Shown here in pieces: positions 1 through 12,495 of a DNA stretch of 64,000 nt (positions within the stretch are counted from its first letter, which is position 1; every line of letters starts with the position of its first letter). Source of the stretch: Chamaecrista fasciculata (taxonomy: Eukaryota; Streptophyta; Magnoliopsida; Fabales; Fabaceae); contig QANZ01021110.1 in the NCBI GenBank assembly GCA_003254925.1, positions 33,691 to 97,690 of the forward strand. Direction: 5' to 3'. The notes under the pieces are model-generated. The model saw nothing but the letters and a program-made list of their open reading frames with translations, did no database searches and was not told the origin of the DNA. A program made the position numbers and the translations under genes.

Positions 1-227
1 AATATTTTTTTTTATTATTAATGCTGATGTGGCACGCACAGTTGGATTTTTTTTTAGTTTTCCAACTGCTGACGTGGCACTTAACGTGCCACGTCAGCAG
101 TTAACGGCTTCAGGGACCAATTTGACTAACGTTAGTAAAATTCGGGGACCTATTTGTCAATTTCCATAAATCAGGGACCAATCTGTCAGCGACCCAATAA
201 TTCAGGGACCAGTTTGGGAGTTTACTC
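1..227. mobile_element. Right-hand part of a foldback (Mutator-like) element cut by the window edge
   Basis: The stretch repeats short CAGGGACC-type phrases and contains a long perfect hairpin. It ends in GGGAGTTTACTC, which resembles the GAGTAAAA / TTTTACTC termini of the complete element at 29131-31527. The left half lies outside the window, so neither the target-site duplication nor the class can be confirmed. No gene is seen in it. Confidence 0.45.
64..102. repeat. Perfect 17-bp stem hairpin
   Basis: AACTGCTGACGTGGCAC and its exact reverse complement flank a 5-base loop (TTAAC). It is probably an internal part of the foldback transposon at the window edge and not a terminator or regulatory site. 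Each arm carries a GACGTGGC core. Confidence 0.75.
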
Positions 228-313
228 GTTGGGTAAACTATAAGTTTGGCATAACTCAACCCAAATTTTAGTTGGTTAATTTTTGACCAACTCATCTTGA
301 CACATTATTTAAA

Positions 314-1646
314 GGATAAATTGCAGTTTGGTACCCTGTGGTTATGGGCGGTTCCACTTTGATACCCTGAAAGAAAAATTTTTTCATTTTGGTGCCTCGT
401 GGTTTGCTCCGTTAGCGAATTGGTCCCCTGTGCTTATTTTCTGTTAGGATTTAACGGTTGCGACCACCTTAAAATGTCAAAAATATCCCAACAAGTCTTC
501 TCTTATTCGTTTAAGTCATTTCCCTTTGAAAAAGAGATCAAAACATAAAGAAAACAGAAATTAAAGAGGTACATTATGTAAATGGCCAACAATTTCCCAG
601 CTAAAACTAATAAATTTCCCTTCTTTCTTCTTAAATCTGAAACCCAAATCCTTCATCTTCTCAATCCTCTGAAAATGGCCAAAATCTCTTGCGATTACCG
701 ATTTCAAGTAGGGTATACGAATGATTACCGATTTCAAGAGCAATTTATCTATAATGTTAGGTAATCATTGTTTGTAATCGTATCGAGGGTTGGGGATTTC
801 AATTCTTTCTCTCTGTGTTATTTAATTTCTATGATTCTTTTTCTTCTGCGTTTCCTTTTGCTCTGATTCTCTAATTCTAGCGATCCAATATTGTTTAGGA
901 CTAAGATATGGCGGGTAGAAATGTATGCGAGTCGATCTCGAAATGCTTGATCGAGGAGGTACACAAATGGAGTTGTATGAAGCCGACAGGGGTGAGCTTG
1001 AGGTACATGATGGAATTTGGCTCCACGGCCACTGATAAGAACTTGCTGATTTCCGCTCAGTTCCTTCACAAAGAACTACCGATTAGGATTTCAAGGCGAG
1101 CCATAGAGCTTAATAAACTTCCTTACTGCTTATCTCAGAAACCTGCTGTAATGAAGGTATATCATTTGTTCTATCATTTTTATTTTACTTTATTATAGAG
1201 TTATAGAATTCCTTGATTTTTGGCTTTTTGCTGTTGAGTGAATTACCAGCCCATCTTGTTCGTGGAAAAGAGATTTTGGCCATTTTCAGAGGATTGAGAA
1301 GATGAAGGATTTGGGGTTTCAGATTTGAGAAGAAAGAAGGGAAATTGTTTAGTTTTAGCCGGGAAATTGTTGGCCCATTTATATAATGTACCCTTTAATT
1401 TTTGTTTTCTTTATGTTTTGATCCATTTTTGCAAAGGGGAAGGACTTAAACGAATAAGAGAAGACTTGTGGGGAGGTTTTTGACATTTTAAGGTGGTCAC
1501 AGCCATTAAATCCTAACAGAAAATAAGCACAGGGGACCAATTCGCTAACGGAGCAAACCACAGGGCACCAAAATACAAAAAATTTTTTTTCTGGGCATCA
1601 AAGTGGAACCGTCTCTAATCACAGGGTACCAAACTGTAATTTACCT
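314..1646 (+). mobile_element. Pack-MULE carrying a pyruvate dehydrogenase kinase exon
   Basis: The element begins GGATAAATTGCAG and ends CTGTAATTTACCT. Both sides are flanked by the same 9 bp, TTATTTAAA (305-313 and 1647-1655). The arms, roughly 314-700 and 1260-1646, are long inverted repeats containing several copies of a GGTACCCTGTGG-like phrase. A 9-bp duplication with long terminal inverted repeats is the classic signature of the Mutator superfamily. No transposase is present, so it is non-autonomous. The termini match the larger element at 60158-62524, so the two belong to one family. The centre carries captured host coding sequence (908-1156). Confidence 0.85.
908..1156 (+). pseudogene. 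PDK: Captured first exon of mitochondrial pyruvate dehydrogenase kinase
   Basis: From the ATG, 83 codons read in phase up to a splice-donor-like AAG|GTATAT at 1156/1157. The protein contains SLRYMMEFG and NLLISAQFLHKELPIRISRR, the conserved N-terminal region of plant pyruvate dehydrogenase (branched-chain-type) kinases. The catalytic histidine-kinase-like ATP domain is absent: after the donor the sequence runs into intron-like DNA and then the right arm of the transposon. It is therefore a transduplicated gene fragment inside a Pack-MULE, not a functional kinase. The exon is free of stops and frameshifts, so the capture may be fairly recent or the donor gene copied well. Whether it is transcribed cannot be seen. 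Confidence 0.82.
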
Positions 1647-1655
1647 TTATTTAAA

Positions 1656-2415
1656 TAAGTTGAGTTGAGTTGATTAATTTTATGATTGAGTTAATAAATT
1701 TTGAGTTGGGATTGTCAACCCTAACTATCGAGTGATGAACGATGACTCACTTCCAATCATCCAAAAATATTGTAACCTTGATTTTTTTTTTTTGTTTCGC
1801 CATAAATGGGCTCAATTAAGAAGAGGTGGATCAAACTACCACGTAAGCTTTGACCCTATTTTGACACCTCTCACTCTCAAGTGAGAACTCTTCTTTTTTT
1901 TTTTTTTGCTTTCAAAAAAAAAAAAAGAGAACTCTTCTTTTTAAACCATGAAAGATACATCACAAAATCCAATTAGCTTTGTCATGCTTTATGTATGTGT
2001 GAACTCCCCTCACTTCAATCAGGTTCATACATAAATTGGATCTTATCAACGATGATGATGATGATGAATTGATGTTGTTGTTGGTGTTGTTGATGATGAT
2101 GATATATACAACACATTTATACATATGGTGTGTTGAATGAATCAATGAATGAGAGGAACATTAAGAAGAGGCCCAAAATTTGCAATGTAGGAAAAATGGG
2201 TCCCACAAAAATCATTCCGCCTCACAAGGATCCTGTGAACATCCACCGCTCACGTACACGTGCCCTTCTTTCCCGCCTCTCTTCTCTTCGCTTCTTTCTT
2301 TCTTTTTTTCCTTTTTTTTTTAAAAAAAAATTATTTCTCTCTAGTTGCTTATTTAGTTATTTATATGTATAAATAAATAAAAGATCAAAACTTCAAAATG
2401 GTTCTGAAATCTAAA
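1656..2415. other. Intergenic, AT-rich; no gene seen
   Basis: Contains poly(T)/poly(A) tracts and a degenerate GAT/GTT triplet run at about 2049-2103. The short open frames here look random in composition and match no family I recognise. Confidence 0.6.
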
Positions 2416-2886
2416 GAGAAAAATCTACTTTTTGGTCTTTAAATCGTTACTGAGTCAACGATTTAGTTTCTGAATGTTTTGGTCTATAAACTGTAGGAAA
2501 ATACGAATAAGTCTTTGAATTTTACACCATCATCAACCTTTTGGTTCTCAAATTGTAAGAAAATACGAATTATTCTTTAAATTTTACACCATTATCAACC
2601 TTTTAGTCTTTGAGCTGTAAATCATTATGGATCTTTATACCCCAGTCAGGGACCAAAAGGTTGACAGTAGTGTAAAATTCAAGGACTGATTCATATTTTC
2701 TACAATTTAGGGACCAAAAGGTTGACGATGGTGTAAAACTTAGAGATTGATTCGTATTTTCCTACAATTTAGGGATCAAAAAGTTGATGGTGGTGTAAAA
2801 TTCAGGGGCTAATTCATATTTTCCTACAATTCAGAGACTAAATCGTTGACTCATAATAATTCAAGGACCAAAAAGTAGGTTTTCTC
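2416..2886. mobile_element. Foldback MITE with 10-bp target-site duplication
   Basis: Ends are GAGAAAAATCTACTTTTTGG and CCAAAAAGTAGGTTTTCTC, an imperfect inverted repeat. The flanks are identical: GAAATCTAAA at 2406-2415 and 2887-2896. The interior is built of repeated GGGACCAAAAGGTTGA-like phrases in opposite orientation in the two halves. It is non-coding, and the duplication length suggests a Mutator-type origin. Confidence 0.8.
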
Positions 2887-2896
2887 GAAATCTAAA

Positions 2897-4893
2897 TGTA
2901 TGAAGTGAATTTCACATTGATCTTAAATATTTTTTTTATTTTAGATTTGTCCTATATAGTTTTATAATTTCTCAAATTGATCATAAATATTTCATTTGTT
3001 TTAGAAGATTATTTTTTATAATTTCTCAAATTGGTCTCAAGCTACTAAATATGTGGTTATAACTCTTTTGTTTCAACTTTGAAGAATTTAGAGTTACATG
3101 TTACTTTAAACGAGTACCTTCTATATAGTTGGGACTATAAAAGAAGATGTCAAATTGAGCCCCAAAAATACTACTTGTTTCACGATAAAATAAACAAAGT
3201 TAGTCATATCTCTCTTGTTTCAAGTATGAATAAGATGATTTCAAAATTATTTGTTAACTCTTAAAGTATTATTTCTCTCTCCAACTAAGGCTATAAGCAA
3301 TGACAACAAACAAACTCAAATCGCTTCCTAAAAATAAGTTTGAGATTAATTTGAAAAATTATGAAAATATGTATGATCAATCTAAAACAAATCTAACATT
3401 TACCAATTTGAAATCTTCTTAATATATTTTAGATCTATTTGAGGTTTTGACCATAAATAAATAAATAAATAAAATAATTTTGTTGTTATTATTATGTGGT
3501 AAATAGAGGGTCCTTAGGCTTGTGTGGCTCCGGCCACATTACTTATTTATTACGGTCCTTACACATTGTGCCACGTCACAAGTTACCCACCCAACAACAC
3601 GTACGTTTTGAATTCTTGAACTTCAACTTCTTCAACTACTGCCTCCACTCTCCACAATCCACACAAATACTTTATATTATTATGTATCAAAAAAACAATC
3701 CACATAATACTTTGATAGTTTGTTTGATACATGCACACCACACCACAACTTTTCCTCCCTTCTTATGTGTATTAAGTATCATTATTAATATTTGGTTAAA
3801 GTGTACTTTTCTTCCTATATCTTTTTTGTTCAGGTCTCGATTTGATCCCGTATATATTTTTATTATACTTTTAGTCTCATATATATATATATATATATAT
3901 ATCTTTTGATAGGTTGCACAATTAGTTTTATATCTTTTGGTCATGTAAAATTAGTCTCGTGTCTTTGCAAAAGGTTTCACATTATGAGACTAATCGTGAA
4001 ATTTTTTACAGAGATACGAGATCAAATTTGTAACAAAAAAAAATGAGACTAATTTTGCACCTGATAAAAAATATGAGACTAAAAATGTCACAGAAAGATA
4101 CATGACCAAATTAAAATATGGACAAAAGATATGAAACCAATAGTTCACATTGCCCTAGTATTTTTGTATGATCAAATTTCTTTTATGGGTGATGTTTATA
4201 GAGAGTACATCCTTTGGTAATAAAAGTATTTTTATTAATGATATTATTATAATTTATTGTAAACTCATTTAGAATTTAATTTTTTTTAAAAAAAAAATCG
4301 TTTCAAATTTTATCTTCGTCTAAAATATATTTTTAGAAGCAAATTTAAAAACTATTTTTTTAAAACATAAAAATGTATATATAATCAAACCATTCTTAAA
4401 TCATGAAAAAGAAATTAGAGTAACTTAGCTACATAATTTAGTTTTAAAATATAAAATTATAAGATTTAGTCACTGAAATATAAAATAACAATCAATTTAA
4501 TTCCTTTATTTAGATATCAATATAAAATTAACAAAAAATATAAACTTTTAACATCAGTAATAATTGTAAATTGTTAAACTAACAAAAATTTAAAATATCA
4601 TCATATTTATTGTTAAAGTGTAGTTAGTTTCTTAAGAATAGAAAATATTAATTAAATTACATCTTTCACTATTAAAAGTAGGCATGTCAATCTGTATTAG
4701 CTTCTAAAGCATTAGATAAAAAATATTCGGTGTTTTATGAAATTGAATAATATTGAATATCAGATAAGATACATATAGTAAAAAATTAAAAAATATTAAA
4801 TGTTGGATAAATATAAATATTATTTTAACTATCTAATATTTGTTCAAAATAAATAGATAAATATTTTATTATATTTTAGTTGATTTATTTTAC
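2897..4893. other. Intergenic, AT-rich; no gene seen
   Basis: Low-complexity intergenic DNA with a (TA)n run near 3880-3901. The 137-codon open frame at 3496-3909 has no recognisable domain and runs into the TA repeat, so it is not called as a gene. A degenerate foldback lies inside (see 3797-4155). Confidence 0.55.
3797..4155. mobile_element. Degenerate foldback element
   Basis: The left side reads GGTTAAAGTGTACTTTT and the right side contains diverged inverted copies of the same phrases (ATATGAGACTAAAA, ATGAAACCAATAGTTCACATT). Left and right flanks (TAATATTT / TAGTATTT) are similar but not identical. It has the same layout as the elements at 16484 and 22530. Confidence 0.45.
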
Positions 4894-4902
4894 TTAACGA
4901 AT

Positions 4903-5340
4903 AAGGATGATCAAAATACCCATACTCAATGGGGACCCTGAAATTTATCCTATGGGTATGGGTCTGGACCCGAAGCCATCTTTAATGGGTCCGGGTATAC
5001 CCATTAGTAATAATAAATATATTTTTATATATATAAAATATAATACTTTAACACTTTTTATTAAAAAAAATATTAATTTTTTTATAAATATTAAAATACT
5101 TTATTAATGCATTCATATTTATGATTTATTTTTTATTTTTAGTAGTTATAGATGTAAAAAGTTGGATGAATATAAACTCTATATTAACAAAAAATAGTTT
5201 ATTTTAAAATTTTTTCGAATCCGGGTCTAGATATGGGGATTAGACTACCCAGCGGGTATGAATATGATGATTGATTTTGATATCCACTTACATATGAGTC
5301 TTGGTCCGGGTATCATAGTACCCTACCATAATCATCCGTA
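4903..5340. mobile_element. Mutator-like MITE with 9-bp target-site duplication
   Basis: Flanked on both sides by TTAACGAAT (4894-4902 and 5341-5349). The ends form a short imperfect inverted repeat (AAGGATGATC / AATCATCCGTA). The outer parts carry GGGTATGGGT / CCGGGTATACCC-type phrases facing each other, and the middle is AT-rich and non-coding. Confidence 0.75.
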
Positions 5341-7719
5341 TTAACGAATGTTATGTATTTTATATTGGATATATATAAAATTTTGAATTATTATATCTTA
5401 TCTTATATTTATTAAATAGTGAAAAATCACTGAATAATAACCTACTCATTGCAACTCAAACTAAAAGCCACATATTTATTCAAATTTGTATAGTATTTTT
5501 ATAAAGTCATTTGAAAATTTGATCCAACACTGTTGTTGATAATATTTCTCATGATGTATTAGTGGTCTCCACATCTTCCAAGTTCCAATCCCCCAGCTTC
5601 CCTCCAATTTCCAGGTTTTTGGTGATGGGTGGCACTATGGCAGATACATATATAATAAATCCATAGATTATGATTATGATAGATTTCTATTCAAATATTA
5701 AATTAAATTTTGAATTTTGTTGTGTCTTGTGATTTATTTATTTATTTATTATAATGCCTCAGACAGTTAGGTACAAGCCGCCAGATATTTTCATAAACTC
5801 TCACCACATATTTTCATCCATCCTAATACCATCCTATATATCAAGATGACAATATCTCCTTCATTAATAATCATCACATCCCATCTTCAAATATTGTTCA
5901 TCTATTTATTTTAAAATTTAAATAAGAAAATAATTGTTATTTAAATGTTTTAAAATAATAATAAATTATAATTTGAATAAAAATGTTTCTACGATTAATA
6001 ATGGCAAAAGTATTTTTTTTATGTACAAACTTTACATAAATTATCAATTTTATCTCTATTATTTTTTAGTAGTTAATTTTGTCTTAAATATTTTACATTT
6101 TAATTAATTTTATCTTTAAATTATTTTTTAATAAATTAACAACAGACTCCAATATAAAATTTAATAACCATATTGGTGCTTGTGCCATTAATAAATTTTT
6201 CACCTCATTCAATTCAATTATAGTTTATTTTTATCTTTCTCATTTTTCTTCTTGTTAATTACGTATATCATTGTTTATTTATCTACTTACAGTCACCATC
6301 TTCAAATTTATTCACCAGCTAATTTTTCAACTCACTTTAATCATTTCATTCCCTTTTTTCAACCAAAAAAATTGAAATTCAAATACATCAACCTTCTACA
6401 TAAAAAATCTAATTCAAACTTTCATCCACCATCCAATTATTTACAATAATGAAAAATGCAGCATCCCCTTTTCTTTCTTCTCCTTTTTACAAATGTGTAT
6501 TCTTGTTTTGTCGTTGTACGAAGCATTCTTTCTTAAATCCAATTTGTGGCCGGACATTTGTTATTAAAAGTGCAAAACAAAAACGAGAGAAAGCAAGAAA
6601 TACTCAGGCCAAAAAAAATATTAAAAAGAAAGCAAGAAATACAACAAAAGAAAAGGGACACGTCACATGAGTAAAAAAAATGAATTTTGTTATGAAAAAT
6701 TAGATTTTTAAAACACTCCTTTTTTAGTCTTTTTTTTATTTATGATCATATTTATTCATATAAAAAATAAATAAAAGAGAAAAGAAAGAAAATAGAGTAT
6801 TTGAAAATTTTATCTCTATGTAATAAAATTAAAAAAATTATTAGTAAGAATTTTCACTTAAAAATTTCGAGATCAATAAGAAAAATGATATAAGTCAAAT
6901 GGGATGAGATGGACTCAATTTATTAGTCTTATATCTTTCTAAAATGTTTTAAATGTAATCCCATAATTTTAGAATCACTTTTAAAATGGTTTTACTTATT
7001 TTGTCCTTTGCTTAATTTTATAATGCTGATTTTTATTTTTTTGCTTGAGGAATTCCTTTAATTTACAACAATCCAACAACGAAAAACACTAAAATAATAT
7101 ATATCTTTTCAATTCCTTCAGCTTGAAAAAATATATGATATTTTTAATAATTACTCTGCCTTACTTAGTTGAATAATGTCATGAGAATTAGAATCTCTTT
7201 TAACTTAAAAAAAATAGGTCACGATAGAATTAATCTTTCATGTCATTTGACAATTTTATCATATGAGATTTCTTCTTCATATTGTTTTCCAAATGCATTA
7301 GAATAGAGAACGTAAACAAAACTTTCAATTCTTATTTGTTTTGTTAATAGGGAAATGTGTTTTAAATTATCTGATAATATGTGTGTTGTCCTATGTATTA
7401 TTTCACAATAATGTGTCATTCTCCATATACAATAAAATAAAAATCAACAATAAAAAATTAAGTAGAGGACAAATATGTTAGATGAAATTAAACAAAGTTA
7501 AAAATAATCAATAACCAATTTTGAAACCGATTCTAAAAATATATGAGATCACATTTGAAACATTTTGGAAAGATATAAGATTAAAGTTGAGTCAATTTCA
7601 TTCCACTTGCCCGCATCGGTTTTCTCTCTCTTCTATGTCAATTGTTCACGTCATATATAATGAATGAAAATGAATGAAATTTAGGGTGAGACTGAAATCT
7701 TTTATAAGAATATGATACC

Positions 7720-7720
<1 letters not shown>

Positions 7721-7760
<40 letters not shown>
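7721..7760. repeat. (TAA)n microsatellite
   Basis: An uninterrupted run of about 13 TAA units, followed by degenerate AGTAATAGT. Confidence 0.9.
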
Positions 7761-7761
<1 letters not shown>

Positions 7762-8584
7762 GTAATAGTCGTATTTGTAACTTAAAAAATATACTCATAC
7801 ACTAAACGCACCCTAAATACTGAAAAGCATTAACAAATAAGAGACTCCAAAATAAAGTGACACGTTTGTTCAGAAAAAAAAGAAAGTGACATGGAGTAAT
7901 TTGTGTTAGAACTTAGAACGCAATTATTTTAAGGAAACTTCGTGTTTGCCCTTTTTTCCCCGCGTTTAATTAATTAGTTTACGCTTGATATTTCCCTTTC
8001 AATCAAGCATAGCCAAAAGATTATATAGATTTTTTTTCCATGAAATATATCTAATTGTTAATTTTATTTATTTTCATAATCAATTATGTAAAATCTTTGT
8101 TATATTTTTTAGTTTTTAGTTTTTACAGATACATTTCATAATAAAATATAAAGAAATGCTCTCTTTTCTTTATTTTTTTTATATAAAATAAAAAATATTA
8201 TCATGAACTTTATTCCTTGAGCAAAACTTTATTGAATTTTGAAGAGTGAACATAAAGTTATTTTGAATTTTTTATGTTGAATAAGAATTTATTTTGTTAA
8301 ATAATTATTCATGAACATAACTTTTTTTGCCACTGTAAATACAATAATAATTAATCTAAAATTTCAATAAATGTCAAATTTAAAAATGATAATATAATTA
8401 AAAAAATAATCAAAAACATGTCAAGAAAGTTCTTGTGCAAAATTATAAATTTAATAAAATTAATTACTTTTACATAATCAATAATGTTCAGGAGATTTTG
8501 CATATTTTATCCAAAATCTTTTATCATTAGATCTTCTTCAAAAAACCTTTTTATTTTAAAATAAATATAAAAAGGACTTTTAAT

Positions 8585-8964
8585 AGAAAAAAAAATCTAC
8601 TATTTAGTTACCGAATTAATAGCAAGTCAACAAATCACTTTCTGAATAATCAAAATATACAATTTATACTTTAAATTATTGTAACCGCCAATAATTTAAT
8701 CCCTGGTCACACATTTAGAGATCAAAAGATAAAAAAAAAATTAATACAAATTCAATAAAGACCTAAAGTGTTAATCTTGTATAAATTCATAAAGCAGAAA
8801 ATACACAATCACTTCAAATTCAGAGACCAAAATACCAAATTGTCACTAAAGATCAAATTATTGACAGTTGAAATATTTCAAGGATTAAATCGTACATTTT
8901 AATTATTCAGGGACTAATTAATTAACTTGATATAAATATAAAGACTAAATAATAAATTTTTTCT
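8585..8964. mobile_element. Foldback MITE, degenerate
   Basis: The left end AGAAAAAAAAATCTACTATT and right end AATAATAAATTTTTTCT are imperfect inverted repeats, and the interior has GACTAAAT / GATCAAA phrases in opposite orientations. It resembles the 2416-2886 element, but no exact target duplication remains. Confidence 0.45.
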
Positions 8965-9299
8965 TATTAATTAATCCAATAATACTGAATCTTTTTCTTG
9001 CCAAACAACAAATGCTGAATCAGACTTTCTATATATATATATTGATAAATAAACGGATGTACGAGTGCATAGTAATTGTAAAAGTGTAAAAACTTGGTTA
9101 CTTTTTAGGGAATGTATAGCAAGTATTTTAAACGATTGAAAAAAAAAAGATGAAGCAAAAGCCTTAAAGCCACAAGACTTGTTATTACTCGGTTTCCTTG
9201 AAACTCTCTTAGCCCAAATGAATAATGAATGAACCAAAATGAGATTATTTTAATATCACATATTCATATATTGACATAACATAATTCTGACCATCCAAT

Positions 9300-9648
9300 T
9301 CTATTTGGTGACGCAGCATGTAATATGTGTGTAACACCTCAGCCTCATTCATTTCACTCACCGCCTCTATTTCTCTCTCTCATTCTCACTCAATCTTTTT
9401 CTTCCTCCTTATTGACTTGAATTGAAAACCACAGAATCTTATGGTCTCCCTTTCATCTCTCTCTCTCTTTCTCTCTCTCTTTTCCCTCACATATATTCTC
9501 TCCCCTCTTCTTTCTCTCTTCACTCTTCTTCTTCTTCTTCCTATTTCTGTTTCATCTTGCATTCTCTTCAATTGATTCATTCATTATACTCGCACACAAT
9601 CACGCACTTACTTGATTAATTAATTGGTTAGTTTTGATTTTGTTTACA
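9300..9648 (+). promoter_or_regulatory. Pyrimidine-rich 5' leader and probable promoter of the B-box gene
   Basis: From about 9360 to 9560 the plus strand is strongly CT-rich (repeated CTCTCT and TTCTTC tracts), as is common in plant 5' leaders. It lies directly upstream of the ATG at 9649. Open frames on either strand through this region are products of the repeat. The transcription start and TATA box cannot be placed with confidence. Confidence 0.45.
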
Positions 9649-10446
9649 ATGAAGCGGAGAATCTGTGAACTCTGTGATTCCGAGGCGTTTTTCTATTGTG
9701 GTGCCGATTCTGCTTTTTTATGCATAAATTGCGACGCTAGGGTTCACCAGGCTAATTTCCTGGTGGCTCGCCATGTCCGGGAGGTTCTCTGCTTTAACTG
9801 CCGGTGTTTCGCCGGGATTCAGATCTCCGGCACCGTCGCTCCTCCGACGACCTCCGCCTGTCGTTCTTGCTCGCCGGAGGAGGAGATCTCCGGCGACGAA
9901 GACGATTCGTTATCTTCTTCGATGTCGGCCTGTGTTTCAACCACCGAGTCTTGGACGGCGACGACGACGACGACGAAGATCCGGCAGGCGGAGGTCGACG
10001 ACGATCGGCGCTGGGCGGAGATGGTGGCGTCGTCGAGTTCCGTCACCGACGAGAACGGCAGATCGACGGCGACGACTGGACGGCGGAAGAAGAATACGCG
10101 GTCGTGCACGGCGGCGACGAAGGCGGCGGAGGAGGTTTTGGTGAGTTGGAGTCGGAGATTTGGAGTGAAGAATGTAAATCGCGTGGCTTCGTTGGCGTCG
10201 CCGGCGGTCGGAAAGTTGATGACGGTGGTTCCGTTCAGAGTGGCGGTGGCGACGTCGTTTTGGTTCGCGTTGAGGTACATCGGGGAGGGGTCGTTTCGTA
10301 ATTTCCAGAACCTGAAGAGGTTAGAAGAAATATCGAAGGTGCCGGGAAAAGTTGTTGTGGCGGCAGAGGAGAAGCTGGCACGTGCGTTGAGACCCAAAAG
10401 AGAAACGCACGTGCGCGAATTAGAAGAAGGATGGGCCGAGTGTTGA
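9649..10446 (+). CDS. BBX32: Single B-box zinc-finger protein, BBX32-like
   Basis: Intronless gene for a 265-residue protein. The start is the ATG at 9649, which puts the B-box right at the N-terminus; the frame is open a little further upstream but has no other ATG. Residues 5-42 form one B-box with zinc ligands in the order C6, C9, C17, D20, C25, C28, H33, H42. There is no second B-box, no CCT domain and no clear VP motif, which places it in the small structure-group V B-box proteins. The middle (about 75-170) is low-complexity, Ser/Thr/Asp/Arg-rich and probably disordered. A conserved C-terminal block, LARALRPK...EEGWAEC, matches the end of Arabidopsis BBX32. BBX32 is known to act in light signalling and flowering by binding other B-box proteins such as BBX21 rather than DNA. 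That role here is inferred from family. The coding region is much more GC-rich than its surroundings, and long open frames on other strands and frames are shadows of it. Confidence 0.9.
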   Translation: MKRRICELCDSEAFFYCGADSAFLCINCDARVHQANFLVARHVREVLCFNCRCFAGIQISGTVAPPTTSACRSCSPEEEISGDEDDSLSSSMSACVSTTESWTATTTTTKIRQAEVDDDRRWAEMVASSSSVTDENGRSTATTGRRKKNTRSCTAATKAAEEVLVSWSRRFGVKNVNRVASLASPAVGKLMTVVPFRVAVATSFWFALRYIGEGSFRNFQNLKRLEEISKVPGKVVVAAEEKLARALRPKRETHVRELEEGWAEC

Positions 10447-10605
10447 ATCTCCAAAATATAAATAATAAAAATAATAGCAAATTAACAAAGCTTTAATTTG
10501 GTCTTGATAATTTTCATTTCTTTTTATTTTCTTTTTTTGGCATTTAGGAAACACAGGGAAAAATATTGGTCCAAGGAAAGAAGCAAAAAATAGTGTTCTT
10601 TTCTT

Positions 10606-10665
10606 TTTTTTTTTTTTTTTTTTTTNNNNNNNNNNNNNNNTTTTTTTTTTTTTTTTTTTTTTTTT
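10606..10665. repeat. Poly(T) tract with assembly gap
   Basis: A T homopolymer of about 20 bases, then 15 N (10626-10640), then about 25 T. The true length of the tract is unknown. Confidence 0.9.
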
Positions 10666-12446
10666 AGGGTCTGTTTGGATCAAAGAGAATAGATATATTT
10701 CATCTATTTTACCATTTTCTATTAGTTGGAAATGTAATCTAGTATATCATTATCTAAGTAATTAATTATATTTCATGGTTGTTCATATTTATATGCTCTT
10801 CTGACCGAGTTCAAATTCATCGTGGGCTTCATGGGAATGGAATGAAGTATTTTGATCTGGATCATATTGATATTTTAGATTTTGAATATTTGAAATATTT
10901 AATTTAGTCTAGGAAAGATCATAATTAGTTTGCAATTAGTTATACATTTTAAAGATTTAAATTAAATATTTTCTTCTTTCTAATCTACCAAGTATTATTA
11001 TATTGTAGTTAAATTAACTTCCTCTATGCATCCCATAAAAGAAGCCTAATGAAAGTATAGATATTAATTAAATATGTTCGAAGTCGTAAAAGCAACCGAA
11101 AGAAAAAAAGAATAATAAAATCGAACCATTTTCTCTACGAAAACAAGACAAAGTGACATAAAGAAATATGTTCAATGATGTGAACATGTTATCATATTCG
11201 AATCGTCGTCTTACATAACTCAGTTTTACTTGCCGTGTGAGATATACACGTTGGTGCATGATGCCTTTAATTATGTTTGTAACCCATTGTAAAATTGTAA
11301 AATTTAAGAAAAGTTTTTTTTTTTTGTTATAAAGTTATTCAATAAATATTTGATATATGACATAAATTTTGTGCATATCTAATTATGATAGAAAGAAAAT
11401 AATAAACTCATATTTTTTTTTACATAACCAAACATATAAGAGAGAATATAAATTAAACTTGTCATTGAAGTGAAAATTAAGCTTGTAATTAGAGAAATTT
11501 TATAACAAATATATAAAGAATTTTTTTTATAGAAAAAAGTTTAGGTAAATTGAGTTTCGGAGACTCATCAAAATCAAGGCATGCCTTAAGGCTATGAGTA
11601 TAGAGATAATTTCAAATCACCTATTAACAAAGTTCTCCCATTGGTCGCAGAAATATAACATATAGCCTTATAAATTATGAGTTAATTTCATATCAACTGA
11701 ACCAACCTTTTCTTTTGACAGATATAAAGAATTACAAAATTATACTAAAACTAACATAATAGAGTGGTTTCCTTTATCATAATAAACAGTAAGTATACAT
11801 AATAGAAAATATAATAATACACGTTTTGACTTGTTAACACCACTTTCGATGATATTATTCATCCTTAATTTATGTGTTCAATTTGTCATCTTGTTCAACA
11901 TTATTTTTTTATTTATTCCTTTTTTATTTTATTAATTTTAAATGATTCTCCTTAACGATCTAACGATCGTAAATGTCGCTTTGCTTTCCTATAATTCACT
12001 TTAACTTGAGGTTTATAAAAAATGAAAAAACTGACGTACATAATTGAAGCATTGGTGGGTGGCTATTTGTTATCAACATTAGTTTCTCTAACAATATGAA
12101 CTTGATTAAATTTCCAAGCATTAATTAACTAGATAGATAGGCTTGCTTTAATTGATGGAGTTCAATTCCCTTTATGATTCTTCACCAACTAGTACGTATT
12201 TGATCATCATCATCATATATAGTGTTGTACTGCTATATTATTAGAGGGTGACAAACTTTAAATTTCAACCCACACGAAGTAAGTAAGGGTACGTACGTGA
12301 TGGATAGAAATTTATTTAATAATGGAGACGACAGATATATACATAGATATGAGGTCTAAAATGAGATTCTCAAAAGAGACATATAAATAGCAAAAGTACT
12401 TCTTCATTGTGGTTGCAGTTTAAAGTTATTTTAAAGGATCCCATGA

Positions 12447-12478
<32 letters not shown>

Positions 12479-12495
12479 AGAGAGAGATCTAGAGA
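12447..12495. repeat. (GA)n microsatellite
   Basis: A GA dinucleotide run interrupted by a few AAAG units and an ATCT. It lies about 1 kb beyond the stop codon of the GT14 gene. Confidence 0.85.

Larger units (their letters stand above)
5350..9299. other. AT-rich intergenic sequence upstream of the B-box gene; no gene seen
   Basis: Very AT-rich. The open frames at 6252-6670 are low-complexity (Lys/Asn/Phe/His-rich) with no domain. Contains an AAT microsatellite and one foldback element listed separately. No tRNA, rRNA or protein gene could be supported. Confidence 0.55.

Noticed and set aside
2049..2103. GAT/GTT repeat as coding Asp or Asn tract
   Set aside because: Simple repeat in intergenic DNA without supporting open frame.
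3496..3909. 137-codon plus-strand open frame
   Set aside because: No domain, runs into a TA microsatellite and overlaps a foldback.
6252..6670. Two adjoining open frames (65 and 73 codons)
   Set aside because: Low-complexity Lys/Asn/Phe-rich readings of AT-rich DNA with no similarity I recognise.
9773..10480. Several long open frames on both strands over the B-box gene
   Set aside because: Shadows of the GC-rich, low-complexity coding sequence; only the frame with the zinc-finger motif makes sense.
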